Shown here in pieces: positions 24,801 through 32,640 of a stretch of 64,000 nucleotides of DNA (positions are counted from its first letter, which is position 1; each line of letters begins with the position of its first letter). The notes under the pieces were generated by a model. That model was not told the DNA's origin and made no database searches. It was given only the letters and a program-made list of their open reading frames with translations. The stretch spans positions 186,001 to 250,000 of the forward strand of contig JAVBNX010000001.1 of the NCBI GenBank assembly GCA_031551275.1. The letters are read 5' to 3'. A program made the translations under genes and the position numbers. Source of the stretch: JAVBMJ01 sp031551275. GTDB lineage: Bacteria > Bacteroidota > Bacteroidia > Bacteroidales > Rikenellaceae.

Positions 24801-25938
24801 CTTTGTCCTCGACCAGGCACTTGATGTTCTGGTCGGGCATCGACTCGCGGCGCAGCATTTTGTTGTTGACCAAAGGGAACTTGTTCATGCTCCGGTGGTA
24901 ATAGAGGATGCCCTCGGTCAGGGTGGCGATCCACACGCCGTCGTCCGGGTCGATATGCAGGGCCGTAATGTCGGTGTTGTGGGTGATCTGGTCGCCCGAC
25001 ACCAACGACAGATAGGGCAACTGGTCGACGGTAAAACGCTCCGTGTCGACGATGCGCAGGCCCGACTTGGAGGAGCCCAGCCACAAATTGCCGTCGGCGT
25101 CGAGGTCCATCGAGGTCAACTGGTCGCTGCCGGTCAGCGTGATCTCGGGGAAAGGCCTGACGGTGTGGTCGGCCGTGTCGTAGTGGTAGAGGGCGTTGCT
25201 GTAAAGCACCCAAAGGTTGCCCTTGCCGTCGGCCAGCATTTTGCGGGCGGCGCTCCTAAACGGGAAGCCGGTCCCGCGCTGCGATTGGGTCAGGCCGCTT
25301 TCGCGGTAGATGAAGCTACCCGATGCCGGATCCAGGCACTGCAACACGTTATTCTCGTACAGGATCCAGTAGGTCCCGCCTGCGCGGACGATCTCCACGG
25401 GGATCCGCACGGCGCCGTTGTCGCTGTACGGGGCGACTTTGGTTTCACGGAGCGAGACGGGATCGACGCAGCTCAGGTTTTTCTCCCCGTCGACGATCCA
25501 GTAATTCCCCCTGTCGTCGATAAAGAGCGTTTTTATGCCCTTTTCGGGGCGGGCGCCCTGGATCAGTTGGGGAATGTCGTAGATGAACTCATTGGAGTTG
25601 AAGTCGAACAGCCAGATCTTATCGGCCTCCTTGAGCCACATCCGGCCCTGGGTGTCGAAATAATCCTGCTGCGATCCCGTGTTTTCGTTGTAGGGGACCG
25701 CCTCGTAGTTGTAGTAATACTGGGAAAAGACGGCCCCGTTGTAGAGGTTCAGGCTCCGCGACGTGCGGATGCACATCAACCCGTTCGGGGCACGGCTGAT
25801 GCTGCGCACCTCGCTGTCCGACAGGCCGTCCGAGACGTTGATCACGCGGAAAATGTAGTTATGCGCCGCAGAGGCCGTCAAGGAGGCGCTCCAAAGCAGT
25901 ATGGCGGTCAGGGCCAGTAAAAACGATCTGGATTGCAT
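21805..25938 (-). CDS. Hybrid two-component system regulator 1 (HTCS)
   Basis: 1377 residues from ATG 25938; the frame extends to 25974 but a signal peptide (cleaved near S-A-A-H) and the upstream TAATTTTG box support 25938. Layout: periplasmic sensor of Reg_prop propeller repeats (about 30-740), Y_Y_Y domain (about 740-795), membrane helix (about 805-830), histidine kinase with N-I-S-H-E-L-R-T-P near 862 and an ATPase domain with D-T-G-V-G-I-S, receiver with V-E-D-N near 1125 and S-D-V-M-M-P phospho-Asp, and a C-terminal AraC-type DNA-binding domain (about 1276-1377) ending G-S-T-P-S-H-Y. All key residues are present, so it should be functional. HTCS proteins sense an oligosaccharide in the periplasm and activate their polysaccharide locus. 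It lies between the susC/GH28 genes and the divergent lipoprotein-GH43 pair, and probably controls both. Confidence 0.95.
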   Translation of the reverse strand: MQSRSFLLALTAILLWSASLTASAAHNYIFRVINVSDGLSDSEVRSISRAPNGLMCIRTSRSLNLYNGAVFSQYYYNYEAVPYNENTGSQQDYFDTQGRMWLKEADKIWLFDFNSNEFIYDIPQLIQGARPEKGIKTLFIDDRGNYWIVDGEKNLSCVDPVSLRETKVAPYSDNGAVRIPVEIVRAGGTYWILYENNVLQCLDPASGSFIYRESGLTQSQRGTGFPFRSAARKMLADGKGNLWVLYSNALYHYDTADHTVRPFPEITLTGSDQLTSMDLDADGNLWLGSSKSGLRIVDTERFTVDQLPYLSLVSGDQITHNTDITALHIDPDDGVWIATLTEGILYYHRSMNKFPLVNNKMLRRESMPDQNIKCLVEDKDETLLIGTVRGLLRYDPAKGSITVPYPELANELCIGLFRDRFDRIWLGTFQNGAFCIDRGKIRHYKYDSMPQVHISYSNSTPNLNNVRAFFEDKRGNLWISVYGGIGRFNAHTGEIKLLSDRFPQIGNMMVVRNIHYLNDSILLAASDNGMFRYDPQKDAVYTDSPIDVPDTRFNCTLNDSRSLLWMATFDGLFIYDPASNVTGRIDVSQGLPNNNVYGIAEDDNGDIWLSTFSNLSRIEVSKTPAGYRYKLINFNPNDGVQNSGFFEHSVLKAGDGRIYFGGTHGFNVVSPPDIVYNTITSTPQFVALRLFNAPVEKGVKYNGRTILEHPVNLTGKIELGYNQNFIALDFAGMNYVNPSQTFFRYKLEGVDQQWVELTSNNGMGRAVYTSLKPGKYNFTVYAANNDKAWGELPARMEITIRPPLWGTTLARIIYVVLVLAAVYGLSLFMLRRGQKKLEREKELETLRQQEELDQMKFRFFTNISHELRTPLTLIIAPLHSIVKKMGGAEVKSQLDMVLRNAEQLLSMVNQLLDFRKLEMKGERLKLSGAYITAFTEEVYSSFRELAAGKMVNFDFVCEMSEGTYIYFDKNKLQKILNNLLSNAFKFTPSGGSVTLSINGPVRTEGRDMAEISIADTGVGISPGDIGHIFDRFYQASGSDAGSSVPGTGIGLHLIKEYVQLHEGSVSVNSREGEGTLFTVLIPTDLRPDDPEPAPESEPTEQAGEAAEDAQAAGQPVPGKKTLLLVEDNEEFRNYVKQELLPLYNIVEAANGKEGEAAAIEQHPDLIVSDVMMPVRDGVEMCRNLKTNIETSHIPVILLTARQSDENKLEGYEAGADAYIAKPFNLDMLLLRIRKLIDQQEKRKEQFSKTIEVNPSSITITSLDEQLIQKALECVERNIGNPDYSVEQLSSDVNMHRMNLYRKLQSVVGQTPSEFIRTIRLKRSAQLLQKSQLPVTEIAEMVGFNTPKYFTKYFKEMFGSTPSHYAAQFKGKGEPDDA

Positions 25939-25961
25939 AGTCGCGGGAAGATGTTCAACAA

Positions 25962-25969
25962 CAAAATTA
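25962..25969 (-). promoter_or_regulatory. Predicted -7 box (TAATTTTG) for HTCS 1
   Basis: TAATTTTG on the minus strand matches TAnnTTTG exactly and would place the transcription start about 17 bases before ATG 25938. The same box sequence and a similar spacing precede the second HTCS gene at 57680. Confidence 0.5.
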
Positions 25970-26067
25970 TACAAATTTGCGGGATTCCCCGGGGATAATA
26001 AAAATATTGTCGGGATTGAGTAAACCGGCCGGCCCGAACGTATACATGAACAAAGGGCACAAAAACG

Positions 26068-26649
26068 ATGGAATTGAAAAAAGCATACCTCTCCGTATTG
26101 ATCCTGGCCTTTGCGGGAGTCTCCTGCCTGGGCGGCAAGCAGGACGGGAAAGCGGACCTTGGGGCTGAAACGGCATTTGTCCGCGTGGCGGCGGCACAGG
26201 ACCGGGAGTTGGAACTGGCACTTGACGACGGCCAGAGGCCCTTCGTCGTGCTTGCCTTCGACGCCCCACAGGCCAAAGATTTCGTCGAGCGCGCCATCGA
26301 TCGCTACGGGATCGGCGAGGTGCTGCGGTGGTACTTCGAGATAAGCGGGGAGGGGGAGGAGTTCCTTCCGCGCTACGAATCGGTGGCCCTCGCGCTCAAA
26401 GAGGTGGACGGCAGGCTGTGGGTCGGGTGCAGGGTTTCGCCGGACGGTCGCGGAGCGGGGATCGGGATCGTCGAGTTGACGGCATATTGCACCGACAAAG
26501 CCCTGCCGGTCGATTTCGTGTCGGTCGATCCCACCGGGGTAGATATTTCGCGGAAAATCGATACCTTAGCGGAGTTCGTCAAAGGCACCGCCTACAAAAA
26601 CATGGAAATTCACTGCATCGGGGCCAAACCCGGAAAAACGACGGAATGA
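26068..26649 (+). CDS. Small lipoprotein of unknown function
   Basis: 193 residues with lipobox A-G-V-S-C (Cys20) after a hydrophobic signal, so predicted to be lipid-anchored. The mature part is mixed alpha/beta: a strand pair near R-P-F-V-V-L-A-F-D, a helix A-K-D-F-V-E-R-A-I, repeated aromatic-rich strands (L-R-W-Y-F-E-I; G-R-L-W-V-G-C-R-V) and a final helix-strand ending M-E-I-H-C-I-G-A. I do not recognise a family. It begins 129 bases upstream-divergent from HTCS 1, and its stop overlaps the GH43 start (ATGA), so the two are translationally coupled. A role with that GH43 or in sensing is possible but unproven. The reading frame has consistent codon use and a good lipobox, so I consider it a real gene. 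Confidence 0.72.
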   Translation: MELKKAYLSVLILAFAGVSCLGGKQDGKADLGAETAFVRVAAAQDRELELALDDGQRPFVVLAFDAPQAKDFVERAIDRYGIGEVLRWYFEISGEGEEFLPRYESVALALKEVDGRLWVGCRVSPDGRGAGIGIVELTAYCTDKALPVDFVSVDPTGVDISRKIDTLAEFVKGTAYKNMEIHCIGAKPGKTTE

Positions 26650-28289
26650 TGAGACAAGGTATTTTAGCCGCATTTTTGCTGATATGGGCCGCCGCCGGGG
26701 CCTCCGCGCCCAACGCGTGGAAGGCGGACATGGGCGACGGGAGTTACCGCAACCCGGTAATCCACGCCGATTACTCCGACCCGGACGTCTGCCGCGCCGG
26801 GGAGGACTATTATATGGTGGCCTCGAGCTTCAACTGCATCCCCGGGCTACCCATCCTCCACTCGCGCGACCTGGTCAACTGGACGCTGGTGGGGCACGCC
26901 CTCAGGGAGCAGGTTCCCTCCCTGCTCTACTCGGAGGTCCAGCACGGCAAAGGGGTGTGGGCGCCCTGCATCAAGTACCACAAAGGGGAGTTCCTTATCT
27001 ACTGGGGCGACCCCGATTTCGGGATCTACATGGTCAGATCCACCCGCCCGGACAAGGGTTGGAGCGAGCCCCTGCTCATCATGGCGGGCAAAGGGATGAT
27101 CGACCCCTCGCCGCTCTGGGACGACGACGGCAGGGCCTACCTGGTTTACGCCTGGGCGGCGAGCCGCAGCGGTTTCAATTCGGTGCTGACCGTGGTGGAG
27201 ATGAACGCCGAAGGGACGGCCGTCATTTCGGACCCGGTCATGGTGTTCGACGGGAATTACAACGAAAACCACACGGTCGAGGGGCCGAAATTCTACAAGC
27301 GGGAGGGCTACTACTACATCTTCGCCCCGGCGGGGGGAGTGGCCGCCGGATGGCAGCTTGCCATGCGTTCGAAGAGCGTTTACGGGCCCTACGAGTGGCG
27401 CAAAGTCATGGCGCAGGGCAAAGCCTCGATCAACGGACCCCACCAGGGCGCCTGGGTCGAAACCCCGGCGGGCGAGTCGTGGTTTATCAACTTCCAGGAC
27501 ATGGAGGCTTACGGACGGGTAATCCACCTCAATCCCATGCAGTGGAAAGAGGGGTGGCCCGTGATCGGGGTCGATGCCGACGGCGATGGCTGCGGGGAGC
27601 CGGTGGCCCGTTACCGCAAGCCCAAGACGACGGGAGTCGAGGCGCCCGCCGCCCCGGCCGAGAGCGATGAGTTCAACGACCCCGCACTTGGGCTCCAATG
27701 GCAATGGCAAGCCAACTACCAGCAGGTGTTCGGCTACCCCGCCGGGGAGTATTACCGCCTCAACGCATTCAACCTCGGACCCGGAACGGCTAACCTCTTC
27801 CCTGTGCCCAATATGCTTTTGCAGAAATTCCCGGCTGAGGAGTTCTCGGCCGTGGCCAAACTGCGTTTCACACCCAAGCAGGAGGGCGACAGGGCGGGAT
27901 TGATCGTCATGGGGCTGGATTACGCCTACGCGGGGCTGGTCTACCGCGACGGCAAGGTGGGCGTCGGGGTCGGAATATGCGCCGACGCCGAGCTCGGCGG
28001 CACCGAGCGTTTCGACCAGGCCGCCGTAATCGACGTGCAGAAAGAGTTCTACACCAACAACATCGTCAGGGTCTACCTGGATATATTCCTCAAAGTCGAG
28101 GTTACCAAAGGCGGGATTTGCCGCTTCTCGTACAGCCTGGACGGGAAAAAGTTCGTTTCGTTGCCGGGGACCTTTACCGCCTCGCCGGGAAAATGGATCG
28201 GAGCGAAAACCGGCGTTTTCTGCGTTACCGACGCGCCGCGCGAGAAGTGCTGGGTGGACATCGACTGGTTCCGCGTGAAGGGAAAATAA
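26646..28289 (+). CDS. GH43 beta-xylosidase/alpha-L-arabinofuranosidase-type enzyme
   Basis: 547 residues from ATG 26646 (the frame is open back to 26328 but only over the previous gene). A signal peptide ends near G-A-S-A. The N-terminal five-bladed propeller carries the GH43 residues: H-A-D-Y-S-D-P-D at 40-47 (probable base D45), M-I-D-P-S-P at 151-156 (D154) and H-T-V-E-G-P-K at 209-215 (acid E212). From about 350 a concanavalin-like beta-sandwich accessory domain follows, with S-D-E-F-N-D at its start. This layout is common for arabinofuranosidases and xylosidases of plant cell-wall loci. Its ATG overlaps the stop of the small lipoprotein gene. A strong hairpin terminator follows 23 bases after the stop, ending this two-gene unit. 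Confidence 0.9.
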   Translation: MMRQGILAAFLLIWAAAGASAPNAWKADMGDGSYRNPVIHADYSDPDVCRAGEDYYMVASSFNCIPGLPILHSRDLVNWTLVGHALREQVPSLLYSEVQHGKGVWAPCIKYHKGEFLIYWGDPDFGIYMVRSTRPDKGWSEPLLIMAGKGMIDPSPLWDDDGRAYLVYAWAASRSGFNSVLTVVEMNAEGTAVISDPVMVFDGNYNENHTVEGPKFYKREGYYYIFAPAGGVAAGWQLAMRSKSVYGPYEWRKVMAQGKASINGPHQGAWVETPAGESWFINFQDMEAYGRVIHLNPMQWKEGWPVIGVDADGDGCGEPVARYRKPKTTGVEAPAAPAESDEFNDPALGLQWQWQANYQQVFGYPAGEYYRLNAFNLGPGTANLFPVPNMLLQKFPAEEFSAVAKLRFTPKQEGDRAGLIVMGLDYAYAGLVYRDGKVGVGVGICADAELGGTERFDQAAVIDVQKEFYTNNIVRVYLDIFLKVEVTKGGICRFSYSLDGKKFVSLPGTFTASPGKWIGAKTGVFCVTDAPREKCWVDIDWFRVKGK

Positions 28290-28312
28290 CAATTCGCATT
28301 GCCGAAAATTCA

Positions 28313-28343
28313 ACGACTTACAGCAATGTGAGTCGTTTTTTTT
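28313..28343 (+). terminator. Rho-independent terminator after GH43
   Basis: ACGACTTA (28313-28320) pairs with TGAGTCGT (28329-28336), eight pairs with one G-T, around an eight-base loop; a run of T bases to 28343 follows directly. It sits 23 bases past the GH43 stop. Confidence 0.85.
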
Positions 28344-28589
28344 CGTAGGGGACGGCAAAAAATATATCATCGGCCGGAAAAACAATAAGGAATATCCCGG
28401 ATGAGTTGCCCGCGCCGGGCAGCGCGTTATTCCTCTGCCTGCCTCTTAGGCAATCTAACTGAAATTATTACAGCCTCGTTACAATGTAGTATATAATATA
28501 TTGCACATGAACATTTTGCATTTATAATCCGTAATATTGCAATTATTTATATCGACCATTTTTTGTCAAAACCCTAATCCAAACCAAAC

Positions 28590-28597
28590 TACTTTTA
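28590..28597 (+). promoter_or_regulatory. Weak candidate -7 box (TACTTTTA) for the ribokinase operon
   Basis: TACTTTTA differs from TAnnTTTG only in the last base. A TTTTG at 28561-28565 lies 24 bases upstream, slightly far for a -33 element. It would give a leader of about 25 bases before the ribokinase ATG. Confidence 0.3.
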
Positions 28598-28628
28598 GCA
28601 TACCTAAAACCCAAAATCCAACAGAATC

Positions 28629-29537
28629 ATGAGTAAAATAGTGGTTGCAGGCGGTTCCAATACCGACATGATCATCAAGAGCGAACGCTTTCCCGTCCCG
28701 GGAGGGATCGTAGCCGGCGGACAATTCATTATGAAGCCCGGAGGCAAGGGCGCGAACCAGGCCGTGGCCATCTCCCGCATGGGGGGCAACGTGTCGTTCA
28801 TTACCAAAACGGGCAACGACCTCTTCGGGAAACAGTCCCTGCAGTTGTACCGCTCGGAGGGCATCGCGACCGACTACATCTTCGCCGATCCCGAAAATCC
28901 CTCGGGCGTCGCGTTGATCATGATGGACGGAAACGGGGAGAAGTGCATCTCGATCGCGCAGGGAAGCATTAAGACGCTGTCGAAAAGCGACATCGACAAG
29001 GCGCGTGCGGAGATCGAGAGCGCCGACGTGCTGCTCATGGAGTTGGAGATCCCCATGGCCACGGCGGAGTACATTGCCCGGATCGCATCGGAAAAAGGGG
29101 TAACGGTAATCATCAACCCCTCCCCCATCCAGGTAATCGGCCCCGAGCTGCTCAAACACACCCATATTATAATACCCAACCGGGTCGAGGCGGAGTTGAT
29201 GACCGGCATCCACATCAGCGACTGGGAGTCGGCCCGGAAGGCAGCCGACCGCATCCACGAGAAGGGCGTGCCGACGGTCTTGATTACGATGGGCTCCAAA
29301 GGGGTGCTGGTCCGTGAGAACGGCCGATACCACGAGATCCCGGCCGTGAAGGTCGACGCCATCGACACCGCCGCGGCGGGCGACACGTTCTGCGGTACCC
29401 TGTGCGTGGGCCTCTCCGAGGGGATGGGCGTGGTCGAGGCCGCCAAGATGGCCTGCAAGGCAGCCGCCATCGCCACGACGCGCGAAGGGACCCAGGAGTC
29501 GATCCCCTACCGCAAAGAGCTGGACAACGAAATATGA
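28629..29537 (+). CDS. rbsK: Ribokinase-type PfkB sugar kinase
   Basis: 302 residues, normal for ribokinase. The substrate loop G-G-K-G-A-N-Q-A is at about 38-45 and the ATP/catalytic motif near 240 reads D-T-A-A-A-G-D-T-F, the A-A-G-D form found in E. coli ribokinase rather than the G-A-G-D of fructokinases. It phosphorylates ribose or a similar furanose at O5 in the cytoplasm. It is the first gene of the plus-strand operon and lies 39 bases before susC. A kinase leading a SusCD locus recalls the ribose-utilisation (rus) loci described in Bacteroides, although no nucleoside hydrolase is present here. Confidence 0.9.
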   Translation: MSKIVVAGGSNTDMIIKSERFPVPGGIVAGGQFIMKPGGKGANQAVAISRMGGNVSFITKTGNDLFGKQSLQLYRSEGIATDYIFADPENPSGVALIMMDGNGEKCISIAQGSIKTLSKSDIDKARAEIESADVLLMELEIPMATAEYIARIASEKGVTVIINPSPIQVIGPELLKHTHIIIPNRVEAELMTGIHISDWESARKAADRIHEKGVPTVLITMGSKGVLVRENGRYHEIPAVKVDAIDTAAAGDTFCGTLCVGLSEGMGVVEAAKMACKAAAIATTREGTQESIPYRKELDNEI

Positions 29538-29576
29538 AACTAACCAATACTAACCTACATTTTAAAACCTGGATTT

Positions 29577-32500
29577 ATGGAGAAAAAATTTGCTATGTTG
29601 ATACTCTGTATCCTGGCCTGCTCTCTGACCGCCTTCGGGCAGCAGCGGCTGACGGGGAGTGTCTCCGGACCGGATGGCAGCCCGATCGTCGGGGCGACCG
29701 TGATCGAGATGGGCACCAGCAACGGCGTGGTGACCGATGCCAACGGTAAATTCGTGCTTACCGTGCCTTCGGGCGCGAAACTGATGGTCTCCTTTTTGGG
29801 TTATGTGACCCAGGAGATCACGGTCGGCACCGACACCGTGCTGGATATCAAACTTGCGGAAGACCAGCAGGTCATGGACGAGGTCGTGGTGGTCGGATAC
29901 GGCGTGCAGAAGAAGGCCGATTTGACCGGTTCGGTGGCCCACGTGGGCGGCGATAAGCTCTCCAGCGTCCACGCGACGAGCATCTCGCAAGCCCTGCAGG
30001 GCGCCATGTCCGGCGTGCAGGTTACCCGGACGAGCGGCCTTCCCGGCGCGGAAGCCACCATCCGCGTGCGCGGCGTGACCACCATCAACGACTCCGATCC
30101 GTTGATCATCGTCGACGGGATCCCGGGCAGCCTCTCGATGGACGTCGAGGACATCGAGAGCATCACGGTGTTGAAAGACGCCGCGTCGGCTTCGATCTAC
30201 GGTGCGAGGGCGGCCTCGGGCGTCATCCTGGTCACCACCAAACGGGCCAAGGACGGGGCGGTGAACATCGAGTACTCGGGCAGCGCGGGCTTCGTCAGGC
30301 CCACCGCCTTCCCGCAGAAGACCGACTACAAGACCTACATGTACATGGTCAACGAGGTTGCCTGGAACGACGCGGGCAACGTCCAGGGGCAGTATTACCC
30401 CGTCTACTCGAAGGAGTTCATCGACGACTACGCGGCCTACAACCGGGCCGACCCCAACACCTACGCCATCGCCGACTGGCGGCAATACATGATCAAGGAC
30501 TACGCGCCGACCACCAAACACAACCTCACGGTAAACTACGGCAACAGCGCGATCCAGTCGAAGATCTCGGTGGGCTACGAAAAGACCGACGCGCTCTACG
30601 ACCACCGCTCCTACACGGCCATCACGGCGAGGATGAACAACAACCTCAAGATCAACAAATGGCTGTCGGTCTCGGCCGACGCCTCCTACCGCCGGGGCAT
30701 CTCCGAGAACCCGGTGGTCAACCCCCTGCGCGGATCGTATATGTACGGGCCGCTGTGGGCGCCGATCTGGTCGGACGGACGCATCAGCGCGGGCCGCGAC
30801 GGGACCAACGTCTACGCCCAATTGCATGAGGGCGGCTTCGACAACACCTGGACCGACAGGCTGACCGCCAAGCTGGCCGTGAACATTACCCCGCTCAAGG
30901 GCCTGGTCATCACGGGGGTCTACGCGCCTACCGTGGGCATCACCAAAGGAAAGACCTTCTCCAAGAAAGTCCCCTATTACAGCGCCAACGACCCCACCCT
31001 TCTGGCGGGCTACATCGGCGGGCAACTGGAAACCACCCTGGATGAGGCGCGCAACGAGGGGCGCACCGAAACCATACAGTTGCTGGTCAACTACAACAAG
31101 ACCTTCGGCAAGAGCCACAACCTCTCTTTGATGGGCGGCTACGAGGAGTACTACTCCTTTACCGAGACGCTCGGCGCGGGTTCCACCGGGCTCGAGCTGA
31201 CCGAATACGCCTACCTGGACAGGGCCAACATCAACAGCCTGAGCGTTGGGGGCACGGCCTATGAAAACGCCTACCAGTCCTTCTTCGCGCGGGCAGGATA
31301 CGACTTCAAAAACAGGTACCTCTTCCAGGCCAACGTGCGCGTCGACTCCTCCTCGAGGTTCGACAAGGACTACCGGACGGGGGTATTCCCCTCCTTCTCG
31401 GGAGGTTGGGTCGTGACCGAGGAGCCCTTTATCAAGAACCTGAACTGGAAAGCCCTGTCCTTCCTCAAATTCAGGGTCTCGTGGGGTACGCTGGGCAACG
31501 AGCGCATCGGTAACTACCCCTACCAGGCGACGATGAACTTCAGCAACGCGCTCTTCGTCAACAACGAGGGGAAAGTGGTCTCGAGCATGACGGCCGCCCA
31601 GATGGAGTACAACGTGAAGGACATTACCTGGGAGACCACCAAGACGTGGGACTACGGCGTGGACGCGGTATTCTTGAACAACCGCCTCTCGTTTAACTTC
31701 GACTACTACGACAAGACCACGAGCGATATGCTACTCAAGACCCAGATGCCCCTGTTCATGGGCTACAACAACCCCAGCCGCAACGCGGGTACCATGCGCA
31801 CCAAAGGCTGGGACGTGCAGGTGCAGTGGCGCGAGACCCGGGGAGACTTCCGCTACTCGGTATCGGCCAACCTGTCGGACTACAAGTCGAAGATGGGCAG
31901 CTTGTCGGGGACCGTTTTCGACGGCGACCAGACCACCCGCGAAGGGAGCTACTACAACGAATGGTACGGCTACCGCTCGGCGGGCCTCTACTTGACCCAG
32001 GAGCAGATCGACAACAACCCCAAACTGATGGCGGTCACACTCGGCGACGTACAATACATCGATGTGAGCGGTGCCGACGGGAATCCCGACGGGAATGTCT
32101 CCGCCGACTACGACAAGGTGCTGCTGGGTAACTCGCTGCCCCGGTACATCTACGGCGGCAACCTAAGCGTGGGCTACAAGGGCTTCGACTTGTCGGTCTA
32201 CTTCCAGGGCGTGGGCCAGCAGAAGAACCGCATGACGGCCTCCATGGCCTTCCAGGAGGCGGCGTGGCACAACTTCCCCAGCTTTATCGTCGGCAAATAT
32301 TACAGCCACTACAACACGGCCGAGCAGAACGCCAGGGCCAAATACCCGCGCCTCTCGACGGTGGGCTACACGGGCAACAACTACGTGATGTCCGATTTCT
32401 GGCTGATCGACGGTTCCTATTTCCGCCTGAAGAACATTACCTTGAGCTATACCCTGCCCAAAAAACTCGTCAACAAGCTGAGCCTGGAGAACGTGAAGGT

Positions 32501-32627
32501 CTACGCCTCGGTCTCCGACCTGTTCACGCTGAACCGCTACCCCAGGGGCTGGGACCCGGAGATGAACACCAACGGCAGCTCCTACATCGCCCAGACCTAC
32601 AACTTCGGCCTCGTTATTAAACTTTAA
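29577..32627 (+). CDS. susC: SusC-family TonB-dependent transporter (second pair)
   Basis: 1016 residues; signal peptide ending T-A-F-G-Q. The regulatory-like domain L-T-G-S-V-S-G-P-D-G begins near 25, the TonB-box region M-D-E-V-V-V-V-G-Y-G-V follows near 98, then the plug (S-I-Y-G-A-R-A-A-S-G-V-I) and a barrel ending in the aromatic strand Y-N-F-G-L-V-I-K-L. No STN domain. It is slightly shorter than the region 1 SusC and clearly a separate lineage. It should import the ligand bound by the SusD encoded seven bases downstream (13 bases if that start is ATG 32641). Confidence 0.96.
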   Translation: MEKKFAMLILCILACSLTAFGQQRLTGSVSGPDGSPIVGATVIEMGTSNGVVTDANGKFVLTVPSGAKLMVSFLGYVTQEITVGTDTVLDIKLAEDQQVMDEVVVVGYGVQKKADLTGSVAHVGGDKLSSVHATSISQALQGAMSGVQVTRTSGLPGAEATIRVRGVTTINDSDPLIIVDGIPGSLSMDVEDIESITVLKDAASASIYGARAASGVILVTTKRAKDGAVNIEYSGSAGFVRPTAFPQKTDYKTYMYMVNEVAWNDAGNVQGQYYPVYSKEFIDDYAAYNRADPNTYAIADWRQYMIKDYAPTTKHNLTVNYGNSAIQSKISVGYEKTDALYDHRSYTAITARMNNNLKINKWLSVSADASYRRGISENPVVNPLRGSYMYGPLWAPIWSDGRISAGRDGTNVYAQLHEGGFDNTWTDRLTAKLAVNITPLKGLVITGVYAPTVGITKGKTFSKKVPYYSANDPTLLAGYIGGQLETTLDEARNEGRTETIQLLVNYNKTFGKSHNLSLMGGYEEYYSFTETLGAGSTGLELTEYAYLDRANINSLSVGGTAYENAYQSFFARAGYDFKNRYLFQANVRVDSSSRFDKDYRTGVFPSFSGGWVVTEEPFIKNLNWKALSFLKFRVSWGTLGNERIGNYPYQATMNFSNALFVNNEGKVVSSMTAAQMEYNVKDITWETTKTWDYGVDAVFLNNRLSFNFDYYDKTTSDMLLKTQMPLFMGYNNPSRNAGTMRTKGWDVQVQWRETRGDFRYSVSANLSDYKSKMGSLSGTVFDGDQTTREGSYYNEWYGYRSAGLYLTQEQIDNNPKLMAVTLGDVQYIDVSGADGNPDGNVSADYDKVLLGNSLPRYIYGGNLSVGYKGFDLSVYFQGVGQQKNRMTASMAFQEAAWHNFPSFIVGKYYSHYNTAEQNARAKYPRLSTVGYTGNNYVMSDFWLIDGSYFRLKNITLSYTLPKKLVNKLSLENVKVYASVSDLFTLNRYPRGWDPEMNTNGSSYIAQTYNFGLVIKL

Positions 32628-32640
32628 TTCCTGAATGACC

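Larger units (their letters stand above)
28290..28628. promoter_or_regulatory. Intergenic region between GH43 and ribokinase operon
   Basis: A 339-base gap. It contains the GH43 terminator (28313-28343), then an AT-rich stretch (about 28440-28620) that contrasts with the GC-rich genes. The AT-rich part has three direct TTGCA copies at 28501-28505, 28516-28520 and 28537-28541, the last inside the palindrome ATTGCAAT (28536-28543), and a weak TACTTTTA box at 28590-28597. It is likely the regulatory region of the ribokinase-susC operon. No gene is supported here. Confidence 0.6.

Noticed and set aside
26328..26645. Upstream open extension of the GH43 frame
   Set aside because: It overlaps the small lipoprotein gene in another frame; ATG 26646 gives a signal peptide and an ATGA overlap.
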